Positions 35,250-48,093 of a stretch of DNA of 64,000 nt are shown here, one piece after another. The stretch is from the NCBI GenBank assembly GCA_030685235.1, contig MU839119.1:186001-250000 (forward strand). Reading direction: 5' to 3'. The translations under genes and the position numbers were made by a program. Every line of letters starts with the position of its first letter. The stretch's first letter is position 1. The notes beneath the pieces are model-generated. The model saw only the letters and a program-made list of their open reading frames with translations, was not told the origin of the DNA and searched no databases. Source of the stretch: Copromyces sp. CBS 386.78 (lineage: Eukaryota > Ascomycota > Sordariomycetes > Sordariales > Sordariaceae).

Positions 35250-38200
35250 TAACTTCTACTATCGCTATAATAAACCCGGCTATATTACCCGCGACTATAC
35301 TACATTAATTAATTATAGTTCGTAAAGCCCTTAATATCCTGCCGGTAAGAAGAAGAAGAAAGGCTATAATAAAGGTTATAACTAAAAATAAGTCCGTACT
35401 ACTAATGTAATTCTAACTGCCCCGGCCGCTCTAGCCCCTATTAAGCCCGCCGCCGGAGGAGAATATTATAACGATTAAAAAAACGCCTAACCTGTATATA
35501 TAATTATATATAAAAGTTTAACCAGGTTATATTTAAAAAATAAATTTCAAATTCTATAGAGCTAAAGGTTTTAAAAGAAATTAAAATTCAATTATTAAAT
35601 AATTCTACTTCCCCAAATTTAATACTTTTATCTTCTTATATTATAATTCGTTCGTATAAAAATTATTATATTACCCTTATCGATAGCGGTTATTCTACTT
35701 TCGTATTTATTAATTGCTCCTTTATTATTAAAAATAACCTCCCCCGTTTCTAATTATTAAAAGCAAAAAAGTTCGTTCTTATTAATAGAGTAATTAAAAA
35801 TATTATTTTTAAAGGGGTAATAACTAAATTCCAAATCGGCCTTTACGAAAAGACTATTACCTTCTTAATTTATAATATTTTTAAAAAATACTTAATTATT
35901 TTAAATTTCCTATAAATATAATACTATCAGCTAAAAATCGATTACGAATAATATAATATATACTTCAATTATCCCGCTTACCGAAGCCGCTACTTACTAA
36001 TAAATCTCCCTAAATATTAGATAATAGTACTTAAAGCCTTTACTAACTAAGTCTTAGTAATTTCTATTTACTAAATACTTATTTTACTAATTAAAAAAAA
36101 AAAGATTGAACCTCCTTCTCCAACTATTAAGAAGGAGAAGACCAAATTTCCCTCTCTAATTATCGGAAAGGAAGATTCTCGCCCTCCAATTATTAAAAAA
36201 AAAAAAATCAAAAAAATCGCGGCGGAACCCGCTCTAAAGCCCTTGTCCGCTCTAAAACCCTTATCCGCTCCTAAACTCCTTCCTACTGCTATTAAACCTA
36301 AGATTAATCCTAAGACCGATTATTATACGGTTCCTACTCCTATTAAAACGCTAATAGCCTAGAAAATTAAATTTAAAATCGCTATTACCAATACCGCCGC
36401 TCTCTTTATTAAAATTAAGAACCCCGTACTTTACAAACTTTATATACGTATAAATAGCCGCCGTATTTTAATTAACGTAATTCGCCCCTAATACTGCTAT
36501 TTTCGTAAACCTAATTATAAATTCAACCCTAATAATATTAAAGTATTCAACATAACTGCATTTAATTTTATTTATAAAAAAGAGCAATTACAACCGTACG
36601 TTATAAATTATACTAAAATCGAAAAATTAGTAGCTATAATAGATCTTTAAAATCTAAATTTAACCGAAGAAATAATTAATAATATTATAAAAAGTAATAG
36701 AAGGAAATATAAGGAAAATCTACCCCCCACGCTCTATAATTTTATTAATAAAATAATTAATATCTATGCTTTAAAGGATACCTACAAAACCGTAATCCTA
36801 ACTAAAGTAATTAACTTTACTAAAAACCTCGAAACCGATACGCCCGTATACGAAAAAATCATTTAATAAATATACCTAACTAAAATCGACGAAGAAGATA
36901 TAAAGAAATTTCTCAATAAAGTAAACTGGCCGTTAAAAATTAAAAAAAGAAATTATTAAAATCTTGAACTATTCTAAAGGACGGAAATATATTAGCGAGA
37001 TCGCCGCTTTTTTACCCTCGTTAATAGAGGAGATTCCTCCCTATTGTTCGTACGATTATAAAATCGAATTATAGCTGGGAGAATAACTTCCCAACGTACG
37101 GCTTTAATATATATTACCTATAAAGGCAATTGTTATTAAAAAGTAGATTAATAATAATTTGTAGAAGAAGTTTATCTAGCCGTTATAATTTACGGCCGCT
37201 TCCCCCCTTTTACTAATTAAAAAACCCGGAAGTGGAATCTATATTTATATAAATTATTATAGTATTAATAACGTTATATTAAAAATACGTTATCCGTTAC
37301 CGCTAATTAAAAAAACCTTTAATATAATTTATAAAGTAAAAATTTTTACAAAGTTTAATATTATTACTACGTTTAATAAAATCCGTATTAAGGAGGGGTA
37401 TAAATAGTTTACTACTTTTATTACCTACTTTAACTTTTATAAATCTATTATATATCCTTTCGGTTTATAAAGCGCGCCGGAAACCTTTTAAAATTATATT
37501 AACGACGTCCTATATAATATTTTTAACGTTTACGCTACTATTTATTTCGATAACGTTTTAATTTATTCTAATAATGAAAAAAAATATAAAAAATACGTTA
37601 AGGAAGTTTTATAAAGGATAATTAAAATAAGATTCCAAATTAATATTAATAAATACGAATTCTATATATAACGAATTAAATATCTAAATTTTATTATTAC
37701 CCTAAGTAGTTTTGAAATAGACTTAGAGAAAATTTCTATAATTACGATATAGGAAATTCTAAATTCTAAGAAGTCGCTTTAACGCTTCTTAAACTTTACT
37801 AACTTCTACTATTGCTTTATTAAATATTTTTCTATTATCGCCGGCCTATTATACAAATTAATTAAGAAAACGGCGGGATAGGAATAGGAAGAACGGTACT
37901 AAAAATCCTTCGAAATTTTAAAGAAAACTTTTATAAATAGACCCGTACTTCGAATTTATAATTAATTAAAATGAGGACGACAACTCGTACTGTGATGAAT
38001 ATCAAAACCCACTGTAATAAAAAAAGGCAAATGTAAGATAAATTAGGTGTTAGACAGCTTTAGGAGCCCTTCTTGGTACTGTCATAAAGCTAGAATTTTG
38101 CTGATTTTTTCAATACCCTTTTTGTACGCTTCAGCGTAATATAAAGCCTGCAAGCCTAAGAAACACTCTTTTGGAGGTATTTTAGGGGAAGAATTGGAAA

Positions 38201-39900
38201 CTTTAATATTTTTGTAACAGTCCGGGTGCTTGTGAGGGGTACACGAGGCTCAGAAAATAGAGCAAAATTCAATAGTCTCGTACATACTATTTTCACCACA
38301 GTACCCCTTAGGGAACTTCATTTTTTTAAATGTTGAAGGTTTTCTCTACAGTGGGTTTTGACATTCATTACAGTACGAGTTGTCCTCCTCATTAAAATAA
38401 ACCATCGTAGAAATAGATATTTCTAATTAAGTATATAGAAGTATATTATTATAATACGATAATAATAATATCCTTCATTCTATCACTTACTTTAATTAAC
38501 GGTATTCTTTAGCCGAATATAATTATAATATTTATAATAAAGAATTATTCGCTATTATTAAAACCTTGGAAAAGTAGTGCCCTAAATTCGAAAAGGTATA
38601 ATAATTATTTAAAGTCCTTACGGATTACAAAATTTTAAAGACCTTTATAACCAATAAATAATTAATTCCCCGCTATATATAATAATCCTATTTCCTTTCC
38701 TAATTCAATTTATAATTAAATATTAACCGAATTCGTTGTAAGTACGCTCTAACGCCTTAAATAAAAAGCTAAAAGACCTACCTAAAAATAAGGCTAACGA
38801 ACGGCTACTAATTAGAAATAAGGTTTTATTTAATTATAATATTTTTGTAAATGGAGCTTTCGTTTTAGAAAACGGAAAAGAGGTTATTAACGTCGGCACT
38901 GAATATATTTACGACCTAAAAATAATAAATAATAAATTTACTGTCGATTTAATTATAAAAAATTACGAGAAATCGGTATTTTTATAAGACTTATTCGCTT
39001 ACTTATCGGACCCCGGTTGCCGTATATAATTTAAGGAAGTAAAAAATTAATTAAAGAAGGTATCTTTCGTTAAATATAAGGTAATATAAGGACGAGCCTA
39101 CTTTCGAAGCGCTATTATCGTTAACCCTAACAATATTAAATTTCAATTCCAATTCCTCCGCTGCGTATACAATTCGCCGTCTATTAACTACCCAAATCGT
39201 AAAAAGACCTACTTATTATTCTCTTAATCTTTCTTCTAACTAAAGATATTTAGTACTGTTAAAGCCTATTATAAAGCCTACCTACTATATACTAAATCCA
39301 AACTATTACGATACTCCCCGTATAAGTTCCTAAAGCCGCTAGCAATACCTTTCGTACTATAGAAGGATATTTCTGTAAATTATATTACCCCCTTAATTCC
39401 CTACGTACGCTGAAATTAAGAGTTCAAATATATAACTATTATCGTTAATCGTTTAACGAAAATACAATATTTTATTCTTATTATCGGCCTTACAACCGAA
39501 GAGTTAATAAACCGGTTTATTAAAAGAATTTATAGTATTTACAATTTACCGGATTCTATTATATTAAATTATAGCTCCTAATTCGTTTTACAATTCTAAA
39601 AAAACTCCGTCCTCCTATTTAGAAATAACTTTTAAGCCTTCCTCCGTATTCTACCCAATTACTAACGGCTAAACGGAGTATATTAATATAAAAATAGAAA
39701 AATATTTTCGTTTCTATATTAATTAAGTATAAAATAATTAAGTAAATTAATTCCCAATCGTAGAATTTACTAGTAATAACCTAGTTTTTAAAATAATAGG
39801 AATATTTCCTTTCTTTATTAACTATAATTTCTACCTTCGGATAAATATTAAACTAGCGAAGCCATATCTACTAAATTTATTAGTTTAATAGTAAGCGGAA
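35250..39900 (+). pseudogene. RIP-killed gag-pol of gypsy element A
   Basis: Reading through stop codons, the zinc knuckle lies near 35256-35298, with its Cys and His codons changed to Tyr. The aspartic protease D-S-G lies near 35680. Reverse transcriptase runs about 37190-37740, with catalytic Y-x-D-D degraded to YFDN at 37543-37554. RNase H starts about 38400, right after the 418-bp insertion. Integrase covers about 39410-39900. The changes are Cys/His to Tyr, Asp to Asn, and Trp/Gln to stop, the pattern expected from RIP on both strands. No frame longer than a few dozen codons survives. Confidence 0.88.
37973..38390. mobile_element. 418-bp inverted-repeat element, not RIP-mutated
   Basis: The terminal inverted repeats are 44 bp with three mismatches (37973-38016 and 38347-38390). 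Both ends begin GAGGA and continue GACAACTCGTACTGT. An exact 8-bp duplication, ATTAAAAT, flanks it (37965-37972, 38391-38398), as for hAT-type transposition, though the GAGG start is also MULE-like. The interior has normal composition with many CpA/TpG sites, in contrast to the host gypsy DNA on both sides. No open frame of useful length, so it is a non-autonomous element. It sits at the junction of the RT and RNase H regions of gypsy A. Confidence 0.9.
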
Positions 39901-40705
39901 TATTTTAAAGCTAACGAAGTAGCCGACCGTTTTAAGAAAATATTAAAGTATATTACGGATTAAATAAAATAAATTTAATAATAGTACGAGGTTAATACTA
40001 ATATTCGACGAACGAATACCCCGAAGTATAAAACGGGAAATAAAGTCCTATTTAATATAGAAAACCTTAATACCGGCCGCCCGTACGTAAAATTTACTCC
40101 CCTTTATAAAGACCCGTTCGAAATTATTAAAGTAGATAATTACAAAATTATACTTAAACTCCCTATTAATATAAAATATAACCCGACTTTCTACGTTAAT
40201 AAAATTAAACTATAAGTCGAAGTAAGTATTCTAAGACAATTAAAAGTATAAAAGGACGTTCGTATAAATTAAAGTCGTAATATAAAAAAGACTGATAACG
40301 AAGAAGATTCGATAGAATAAGATTTCGTTAAGATTAATAACTACCGCAAAACGGCTAACGGTCGTTAAGAATATTTTATTATTTAAATACTACTTTATTA
40401 GCCTTTATAATAGCCGCGTACTAACGTAACTATATCCCCTAATACGATACGGCAATTTTACGAAGTATACCCGGAAGTTCCAATACCCCTAAATTAGCTA
40501 GCGGCGGAATAGAAGTAAAGGAAGACGCTAAAAAAGGAGCCGGCTATAAAAGCGGAGGCTCCGCTAGCAAAGTACGAAGAGAGGAGGAAGTCGTTACGAC
40601 TAACGGCTATAAAAGTTTTTTACGGTTAAATTAAACGTTTAATAAAGTTATCTATTATTTTATATAACTTTAATTAATTATATAACTTCTTTTAAGTAGG
40701 GGTAG

Positions 40706-40940
40706 TATTATAAGGTTAGCCTATATTATATATGCTGGTAATAGTAGCTTTCTAAAACTACTATTACTATTTCGGTTGATTAGTTGCGGCCTCCCGCCAT
40801 GGACCCACTAGGGGTTTATAGCTCGAATCCTATAAAAGCCCATCTCCCGAATATACCTCTATACTTCTCTTCCTTTCCTCTCCTCGTACAATTACGCATA
40901 TCTACATTTACACTCAACCTCTCGCCCTCTACCCGTGATA
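40706..40940 (+). repeat. 3' LTR of gypsy element A
   Basis: Begins TATTATAAGGTTAGCC and ends CTCTACCCGTGATA next to the GGTTA duplication. It keeps the CCCGTGATA terminus better than the 5' copy. Confidence 0.93.
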
Positions 40941-40945
40941 GGTTA

Positions 40946-43900
40946 TAAATATTATAAATTCTTTTAATAAACTAGTCCGCCAATTCTTCGGCCGTGAAGC
41001 CGATAATAGGAATAAAATATTGTATTTTCGTTAAACAATTAATAACGACGGCTACATATTTAAATTCTTAACCCCGGCGTACGTAGGAAATTAAAGGGGT
41101 AATATAATTTACGGAAATATTTTGCTATAGTATAAAAAGCATTATTAACGGCTTTAAAAACCCGTATAGGGAATATTATAATAGTTTAGATTTAATATAC
41201 AGTAGGCAAGCCTTATAATAGGCCCTAACAGTATTAAATATCCCTAATTAGAAGAAAGATTAAAAGAATAACGAATAGATCTTTTTACGACCTAAGTAAT
41301 TAGTAAATAATAAATTGTATATACGGCGGAGGAATTGGAATTGAAGTTCGGTATTATTAGAATCGACGATAATAGCGCTTCAAAAGTAGGCTCGTCCCTA
41401 TATTACCCTATATTTAACGAAGGATACTTTTTTTAATTAATTTTTTACCTCTTTAAATTAAATACAGCGGCTAAGGTCCGATAAGTAGGCGAGTAGGTCT
41501 TATAAAAATGCCGACTTTTTATAATTTTTTATAATTAAATTATTAATAAATTTATTATTTATTATTTTTAAATTATAAATATATTTAGTTCTAATATTAA
41601 TAACCTCCTCTCTACTCTCTAGAACGAAAACTCCGTTTACGAAAATATTATAATCGAATAAAATCTTATTTCTAATTAATAACCGTTCGTCGGCTTTATC
41701 CTTAAGTAAATCCTCCGGTTTCTTATTTAAAGCGTTAAAGCGTACTTACAATAAGCCCGGTCGGTATTTAATTATAAAATTGAACTAGGATAGGAATTAG
41801 GACTACTATATATAGTAGGGAATTAATTATTTATTAATTGTAAAAGTTTTTAAAGTTTTATAGTCTATAAAGACTTCGATTAGTTATTATACCCTTTCGA
41901 ATTCGGGGCGCTATTCTTTTAAAGCTTTAATAATAGTAAGTAATTCTTTATTATAAATATTATAATTATATTCGGCTACAGAATACTATTAGTTAAAGTA
42001 GGCGATAGGGCGAAAAATATTATTATTATTATATTATAATAATATACTTCTATAAGCCTAATTAGAAATATCCGTTTTTATAACGGTTTATTTTAATTAA
42101 TTATAGATCCGAAGTACGGGTCCGCTCGTAAAAACCTTTTTTAAAGTTTCGAAGGATTTTTAATACCGTTCTTCCTATTCTTATCTTACCGTTTTCTTAA
42201 TTAATTTATATAATAGGCCGGTAATAATAGAGAAATATTTAATAAAACGACGGTAGAAGTTAGCGAAGTCTAAAAAACGTTAAAGCAACCTCTTAGAATT
42301 TGGAATTTCCTATATTATAATTGCAAAAACCTTTTCTAGGTCTATTTCGAAACTACTTAGGGTAATAATAAGATTTAAATATTTAATTTACTACATATAG
42401 AATTCGTATTTATTAATATCGATCTAGAGTCTTGCTTTAATTATCCTTTATAAGACCTCCCTAACGTATTTTTTATATTCCTTTTTATTATCGGAATAAA
42501 TTAAAACGTTATCAAAATAAGTAGTAGCGTAAACGTCGAAAATATTATATAGGATATTATTAATATAATTTTAAAAGGTTCCTAGTACGCCCTATAAATT
42601 AAAAGGATATATAATAGATTCGTAAAGGTTAAAGCGGATAATAAAGGCAGTAAACTATTTATACCCTTCTTTAATACGGATCCTATTAAACGTAGCGATA
42701 ATATCGAACTTTATAAAGATCTTTATTTTATAAATCGTATTAAAGGTCTTTTTAATTAGCGGTAATAAATAATATATTTTTAATATAATATTATTAATAC
42801 TATAGTAGTCTATATAAATACGAATTCCGCTTCCGGGTTTCTTAATTACTAAAAGGGGGGAAGCGGCTACTAATTATAACGGCCGGATAAATTTCTTCCT
42901 TAAATTATTATTAATCTACTTTTTAATAATAATTGCTTTTATAAATAATATACGTTATAACCGTATACTAGGAGGTTACTCTCTTAGCTATAGTTCGATT
43001 TTATAATTATACGAACGATAAGGAGGGATTTCCTCCGTTAACGAGGGTAAGAAAGCGGCAACTTCGCTAATATACTTCTATCCTTCGGAATAATTTAAAA
43101 TTGTAATAATTTTTTCCTTAATCTTTAATAGTTAATCTACTTTATTAAGAAACTTCTTTATATCTTCTTCGTTAACCTTTACTAAATATATTTATCGGAA
43201 GGTTTCTTCGTATACGAGCGTATTAATTTTGAAATTTCTGGTAAAATTAATTACTTTAGCGAAGATTGCAGCCTTTCGGGTATTTTTTAAAGTATAAATA
43301 TTAATTATTTCGTTAATAAAGTTATAAAGTACAGAGGGTAAACTTTCTTTATATTTTTTTTTAACGCCTTTTATAATATTATTAATTATTTCTTCAATTA
43401 AATTTAGATTTTAAAGATCCGCTATAGCCGCTAACCTTTTAATTTCAATATAATTCGTAATATACGGCTATAATTACTCTTTTTCGTAAATAAAGTTAAA
43501 TATAACTATATTAAATACCTTAATATTATTAAAGTTAAATTTATAATCAAGCTTATAAAAATAATAATACTAGGGGCGATTTACGTTAATTAAAACGTGG
43601 CGGCTATTTATACGTATATAAAATTTATAAAACGTAAGGCTTTTAATTTTAATAAGGAGAGCGGCGGTACTAGTAATAACGATTTTAAATTTAGTTTTCC
43701 GGGCTATTAGCGCCTTAATAAGAGCGGGGACTACGCGGTAGCTAATTTTAGAATTGATTTTAAATTTAATAGCAGTAGGAGGGGGGTTCGGGAGTAGATA
43801 AAGGTTCTAGAGCGGGCTCCGCTACAATTTCTTTAATCTTTTCTTTTTTAATAATTAAAGGGCGAAATACCTCTTTTTTAATAATTAGAGAAGGAAATTC

Positions 43901-46400
43901 AATTTCCTCCTTCTTAATTAGCGGTAAGGGGGTTAGGCGGATAAAGGCTACCGAAACTTAATTAATAAGGGTTCTAAGCGCCGCCGTATAATATTTAAAG
44001 AGATCTATTAATAAATAGCGGCCTCAATAGGCAATATAGTTAAAGTATATACTATATTACTTGTAATCGATTTCTAACCAATAGTATTACATTTATAAAA
44101 AGCCTAAAATAATTAAGTATTTCTTAAAAATATCGTAAATTAGGAAGGTAATTATTTCTTTATAAAGGCTAATCTAGAATTTAACTATTATTCTTTTAAA
44201 AATAATACTTTTAACTACTCTGTTAGTAAGAACGAACTTCTTTACTTTTAATAATCGGAAACGGGGAAAATTATTTTTAATAATAAAAAAGCGATTAATA
44301 AACGCGAAAGCGGAGTAACCGCTATTAATAAAGGTAATATAATAGTTTTTATACGAATAAATTATAATATAAGAAGATAAAAGTATTAAATTTAGGGAAG
44401 TAGAATTATTTAACCATTAAACTTTAATTTCCTCTAAACCCTTTAACTCTATAGAATTTAAAATTCATCTTTTAAATATAACCCGGCTAAACTTCTATAT
44501 ACAATTATATATAAAGGTTAAACATTTTCTTAATCATTATAATACTCTCTATTAACAACGGGTTCGGCAACTAGAACGGCCGAAGTAGTTAGAATAATAT
44601 CGGTAATACAGACCTACTCCTAATTATAACCTTTACTACGACTTTTATTCTTTAACTTCTTATTAACGGAGTATTAGGGGCCTTAAGAATTATAATTAAC
44701 CGAAGTAATATAATTGCGGGCAATATAGCCGGGCTTACTATAACAATAGTAGAAGTTATCGTAGGAACGCTAATTAAGAATATTTTTATAAATAAAAACT
44801 ACGAAATTAACAGTATCTAAATTTATTTTATTACTACTTTAATTAATAAGGATATTATCAGTAGAAAGTTTAATATTAGAATAACCTCCGCTATTATTAT
44901 TATTATTATTAGTACCGCTACTAGAATTAAAGAAAAAATTTATTATTTTTTAATAATAATCTACATTTTTAAAATTATTAACAACATTATAATAAATTTC
45001 GAATTAACGTTTAAAATCGTTATTAAGGGGAAAGTTAAAATAAATAAAAGCGTTACGGAAATACTTATTAATTTTATTCCGGAAATAATAAACCTTTATC
45101 GAATTATTAAAATTGTAGAAATTTATTAAATTAATTAACTTAAATTCAAAATTTGCGAAAAATATATGCTTTATATATAATTCTTATAAACGGCGGCTAA
45201 TATTTATTTTAAAATTTATATTCTAGAAACGAAAAATTAAATATTTTATAAATTTAATATTTATCTTCTAATATTAATTTATTTTATTAGGGTCCGATTA
45301 AATTACGTCTAAATTATCCTAAATATTAGATAAAATTTCGGGTCTTAAAAATATAGCAGTACAAATAATCCTAACATTTTTAAAAGAATAAAGAACAGCA
45401 TTATATTTTTATTAGGATTAAATTCGGAAATACTAGGCTTTAAAGATTTTATATTTATAAATAGGATTATTAATCTTTTTACTAGTAAAGATAGGCGGGT
45501 TTTTTACTATTTAGCGAAAAGAGGAAAATATAATTGCTTTCGTAATTATATTACTAATAGGGGAAGAAGAAGAAGTTTATACTTTAAAAATATTATATTC
45601 CGCGAATAGGGTATTATAAACGGACTTAAAATTAACGTAGTCGAAGTTCTTTTAATCGAAATTAGATTAAACGTCGTTAATTATTTAGCGGGTAATTTTA
45701 AACTCCTCCTTAGAGCGTTCGAAGTTATTAGTAATATTATTATAAAGTACGAAATTAATATAATACAGGCGATTAAAGGGCGTAATAATAAATTAGAAAG
45801 TAGGGTAATAAATAATAATAATTATATTTTTGAAATATTTACGAAGAATAAATAGGTTATTTTTTTAGTTGAAGCCTTTAAAGAGGTTAATAAAGGCTAC
45901 ATCTTTAAGAATTTTAAAAAGCGCGGTATAGCAAATTATAATATTGAATTCAATTTTAAAGGTTTTGTTAAAAGCGGAGTATAGCGAATTTAAATTAAAA
46001 ACGTTAATTTTAAAAGTTGCGAAATTAAGGAGATTATTACTATTAAAACTATTATTTAAAGAGAAAAGGGCGCGATCGCTATCGTTATAAAGTATAAAAT
46101 AAAAGAGAAATGACCGTTCGAAATAAAAGAGGGGTAAAAGTCCGCTATTAGGACTATTTAATAAAAGAGAAGGTCCGCTATTAGGACTATTTGAAGTAAT
46201 CGAAACGAAGCGATCCTTTATTTATTAAATAAAAAATACCTTCCTTTACATATTAGTAAAGGGAGGTTTAGGGTTTTAATTAGGCGATTATTGTAATTAC
46301 GATTATTAATATTTAAGGGGGATATTAAGTTTAGCGACTTATAACGAGGCGATCTTTATACGCGCGTAATTAAAAAATAATTGCGATAAAAAATAGGTTT
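40946..46400 (-). pseudogene. RIP-killed gag-pol of gypsy element B (right part)
   Basis: The minus strand mirrors the plus-strand coding of element A: gag near 44400-46000, protease near 44300, RT around 42000-42900, RNase H around 41600-42100 and the beginning of integrase near 41000. The integrase reading continues across the element A insertion into 33360-32300 on the left. The junction falls at the I-Y-N-L/P-D-S-I point of the family alignment. Numerous stops from RIP occur in all frames. Confidence 0.82.
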
Positions 46401-46436
46401 ATATTGTAAATATAATAGTTAAAAAGTATAATTAAC

Positions 46437-46670
46437 TATTACGGATAGAGGGTGAGAAGTTAAATATAAATATAGATATGCGTAATTATACGAAGAGAGG
46501 AAAGGAAGAGAAGTATAGAAGTATATTCGGGAAATAGGCTTCTATAGGACTCGAACTATAAACCCCAGTGGGTCTATAGCGGGAGGTTACAGCCAATTAA
46601 CCGAAATGGTAACAATAGTCTCAGAGAGCTACTATTACCAGTATATGCAACATAGGCTAACCCTATAATA
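46437..46670 (-). repeat. 5' LTR of gypsy element B
   Basis: 234 bp, edges TATTACGGATAGAGG and CCCTATAATA, homologous to 31966-32199. It is adjacent on the right to MULE sequence containing the start of the transposase. Confidence 0.92.
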
Positions 46671-47071
46671 TATTATAATCTTTCTATAAATAGTTAGGAC
46701 AGTTTTCGAGGACCTATTAAATGTATTTACGATCAACGGTTTAATTGGCGGTAATAAGGGTATTGAATATAGGGTCGTCGTCTAGCGGCGCGGCTGCAGG
46801 AGGCTCTATAGCTATAAGTAAGGTGCCTTGCAGGGTGGTAAATGCGACGACCTTCGAATAGAATAGAAATGCGACCGCTGTGCTCAATTGAATTAGTAAT
46901 ATATGCGCTAGCGACCGTAGCGATTATAGGGGGTCTTATAGCGCGAGTCGTATTGTAACTATAGCGAGTTATAGGTCGGTTTGAGTTGTAGGGGGGTGCT
47001 ATAGAAGCTTGGCGGGTGAAAAGTCACGAAATATGGGATTTATCGATTTTATGTGAAATCTCTGCTCAAAG

Positions 47072-47125
47072 AGGTTAGGTAGTCTGGTTATAGGGAAGGG
47101 GGGTAGTCTGTGGCTAGCCCGCCTC
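47072..47125. repeat. Right terminal inverted repeat of the MULE
   Basis: Reverse complement of 28609-28662 with two mismatches. The right 9-bp target duplication GTTGCACTA follows at 47126-47134. Confidence 0.93.
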
Positions 47126-47898
47126 GTTGCACTAGGCTGCTCGCTTGCGATAGCTTCCATGTGGCGATAGCTGGGTTGAGGGATTGAGCGCCTCCGCGGA
47201 GGAAGAAAATGTCTGAGGTCAAATGACGAGGGAAAAAAAAAAAGGCGGAAAAAAACTGCTTCCAGCTAAACATCATGAACGAAACTTTTTGTTTGTTTGA
47301 CGACGGCCGTCAAGCAAGCCCAAGGGCCAGGTGGGAAGAAAAACACAGACGGATTAGCTAACATATATTGAATTTTAGGTAAGATATGTTAGTATGGCCA
47401 AGGAACATGAAATCGACCTTTCGACTCTGGATGGATGATTCAATGTTTCCAGGATTGCCCTGTGCATGTGATGTGAATGGTATCAAGTTGCTGTCCTGTC
47501 GTATAGTAGGTGACAAACCTTTGGCCAAGACAACAACAAAGCTGCCAGCCAGCCAAACCGAAATTCCAGCAAGAACAAAGAAATGGGATGGGAAAGGGCT
47601 TCTTGTAAAATATGAGCATGTGCAGGGGTATTCTGTAAGTACCTTAGGGAGAAAGACTGTGTATTGTGTAGAGTTCTGTGTGCCCGGAAATCCCTCACAG
47701 AAAATCCAATATATCCAGCATACCAGACCCGTTAAATTATATATAAAGGAGGGAGACACTTCTTTATCGAATTTTTGGAAGTTTCGACAACCAAAGCTTA
47801 AGCCAAGCCGCCAAGCATTCCCAGTGCCCACATCTCCTTTAGAGGAACCCTTCCAAGGTTCCAAGGCTTCTAGATTTGCCCAAACACATTGAGGCGCA
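47126..47898. other. Host DNA right of the nest; two mirrored open frames
   Basis: This begins with the MULE target duplication. Open frames of 168 codons exist on both strands over nearly the same bases (47386-47892 plus; 47358-47864 minus). The minus frame has one hydrophobic stretch that could be a membrane segment. Neither shows a known domain, and two equal-length frames on opposite strands are more likely to reflect composition than two genes. An A11 run lies at 47232-47242. Confidence 0.4.
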
Positions 47899-48093
47899 AG
47901 CTACCCGTGCCACGCCGCCCACTTCCCGTAAAGTTGTGATATGCAACCTTTAATGGTTTAGGTAAGAATTGTTAAGCAAAGAAGCTAAAGCCAAGGTTTG
48001 TGATTTGAACCTGAATTTCATCCGACATTTAGTCTATACCCGTACATACCACGCAACCCACTTCGGGAAGTGGGCGGCGTGGCACGGGTAGCT
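47899..48093. mobile_element. 195-bp element with perfect 30-bp inverted repeats
   Basis: The left end, AGCTACCCGTGCCACG onward (47899-47928), is the exact reverse complement of 48064-48093 over 30 bp. The 135-bp middle is AT-richer, with no open frame. I cannot define a clear target duplication, so either the element is one whose duplication has decayed or the repeat is a hairpin of another kind. Size and structure fit a MITE. Confidence 0.65.

Larger units (their letters stand above)
33366..40940 (+). mobile_element. Ty3/gypsy retrotransposon A, inserted in element B
   Basis: A 7575-bp element with 235-bp LTRs (33366-33600, 40706-40940) and an exact duplication GGTTA at 33361-33365 and 40941-40945. 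The LTR has a TATAAAAG box at 33491-33498. The purine tract AAGTAGGGGTAG (40694-40705) precedes the right LTR. The gene order on the plus strand is gag with zinc knuckle, protease, RT, RNase H, integrase, which identifies Ty3/gypsy. A and B are the same family in opposite orientations. A carries its own insertion at 37973-38390, which accounts for almost all of the length difference from B. Confidence 0.94.
31966..46670 (-). mobile_element. Ty3/gypsy retrotransposon B, interrupted by copy A
   Basis: The element is bounded by 234-bp LTRs (31966-32199 and 46437-46670). It is flanked by a 5-bp duplication, TGTTA (31961-31965) and TATTA (46671-46675), which differ by one RIP-type change. Without element A and its 5-bp duplication it is 7125 bp. 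Coding runs on the minus strand: gag on the right, then protease, RT, RNase H and integrase to the left. It inserted into the amino-terminal part of the MULE transposase. It is itself split at 33361-33365/40941-40945 within integrase. All frames are destroyed by RIP. Confidence 0.92.
28609..47125 (-). mobile_element. Mutator-like element (MULE) carrying nested insertions
   Basis: The outermost unit of the nest. Its ends are inverted repeats of 54 bp (28609-28662 and 47072-47125, two mismatches) beginning GAGGCGGGCTAGCC. It is flanked by 9-bp direct repeats, GCTGCACTA and GTTGCACTA, which differ by one C/T change. Nine-base duplications are typical of Mutator-like elements. Removing gypsy element B with its duplicated 5 bp, and the small element at 28876-29140, leaves about 3.5 kb. 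The transposase lies on the minus strand. Its start region is right of gypsy B (about 46680-46900) and its FAR1-like finger and DDE region are left of it. RIP damage is heavy internally, but the terminal repeats are almost clean. Confidence 0.88.

Noticed and set aside
28609..47125. Possible Starship or other giant cargo element, from the size of the AT-rich island
   Set aside because: The island is fully explained by nested MULE, gypsy and small elements. No tyrosine-recombinase captain gene or cargo gene is visible.
47358..47892. Two 168-codon open frames on opposite strands, one with a hydrophobic segment
   Set aside because: They cover the same bases, have no domain and no splice or start context favouring either. 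Mirrored frames of equal length suggest a compositional effect.
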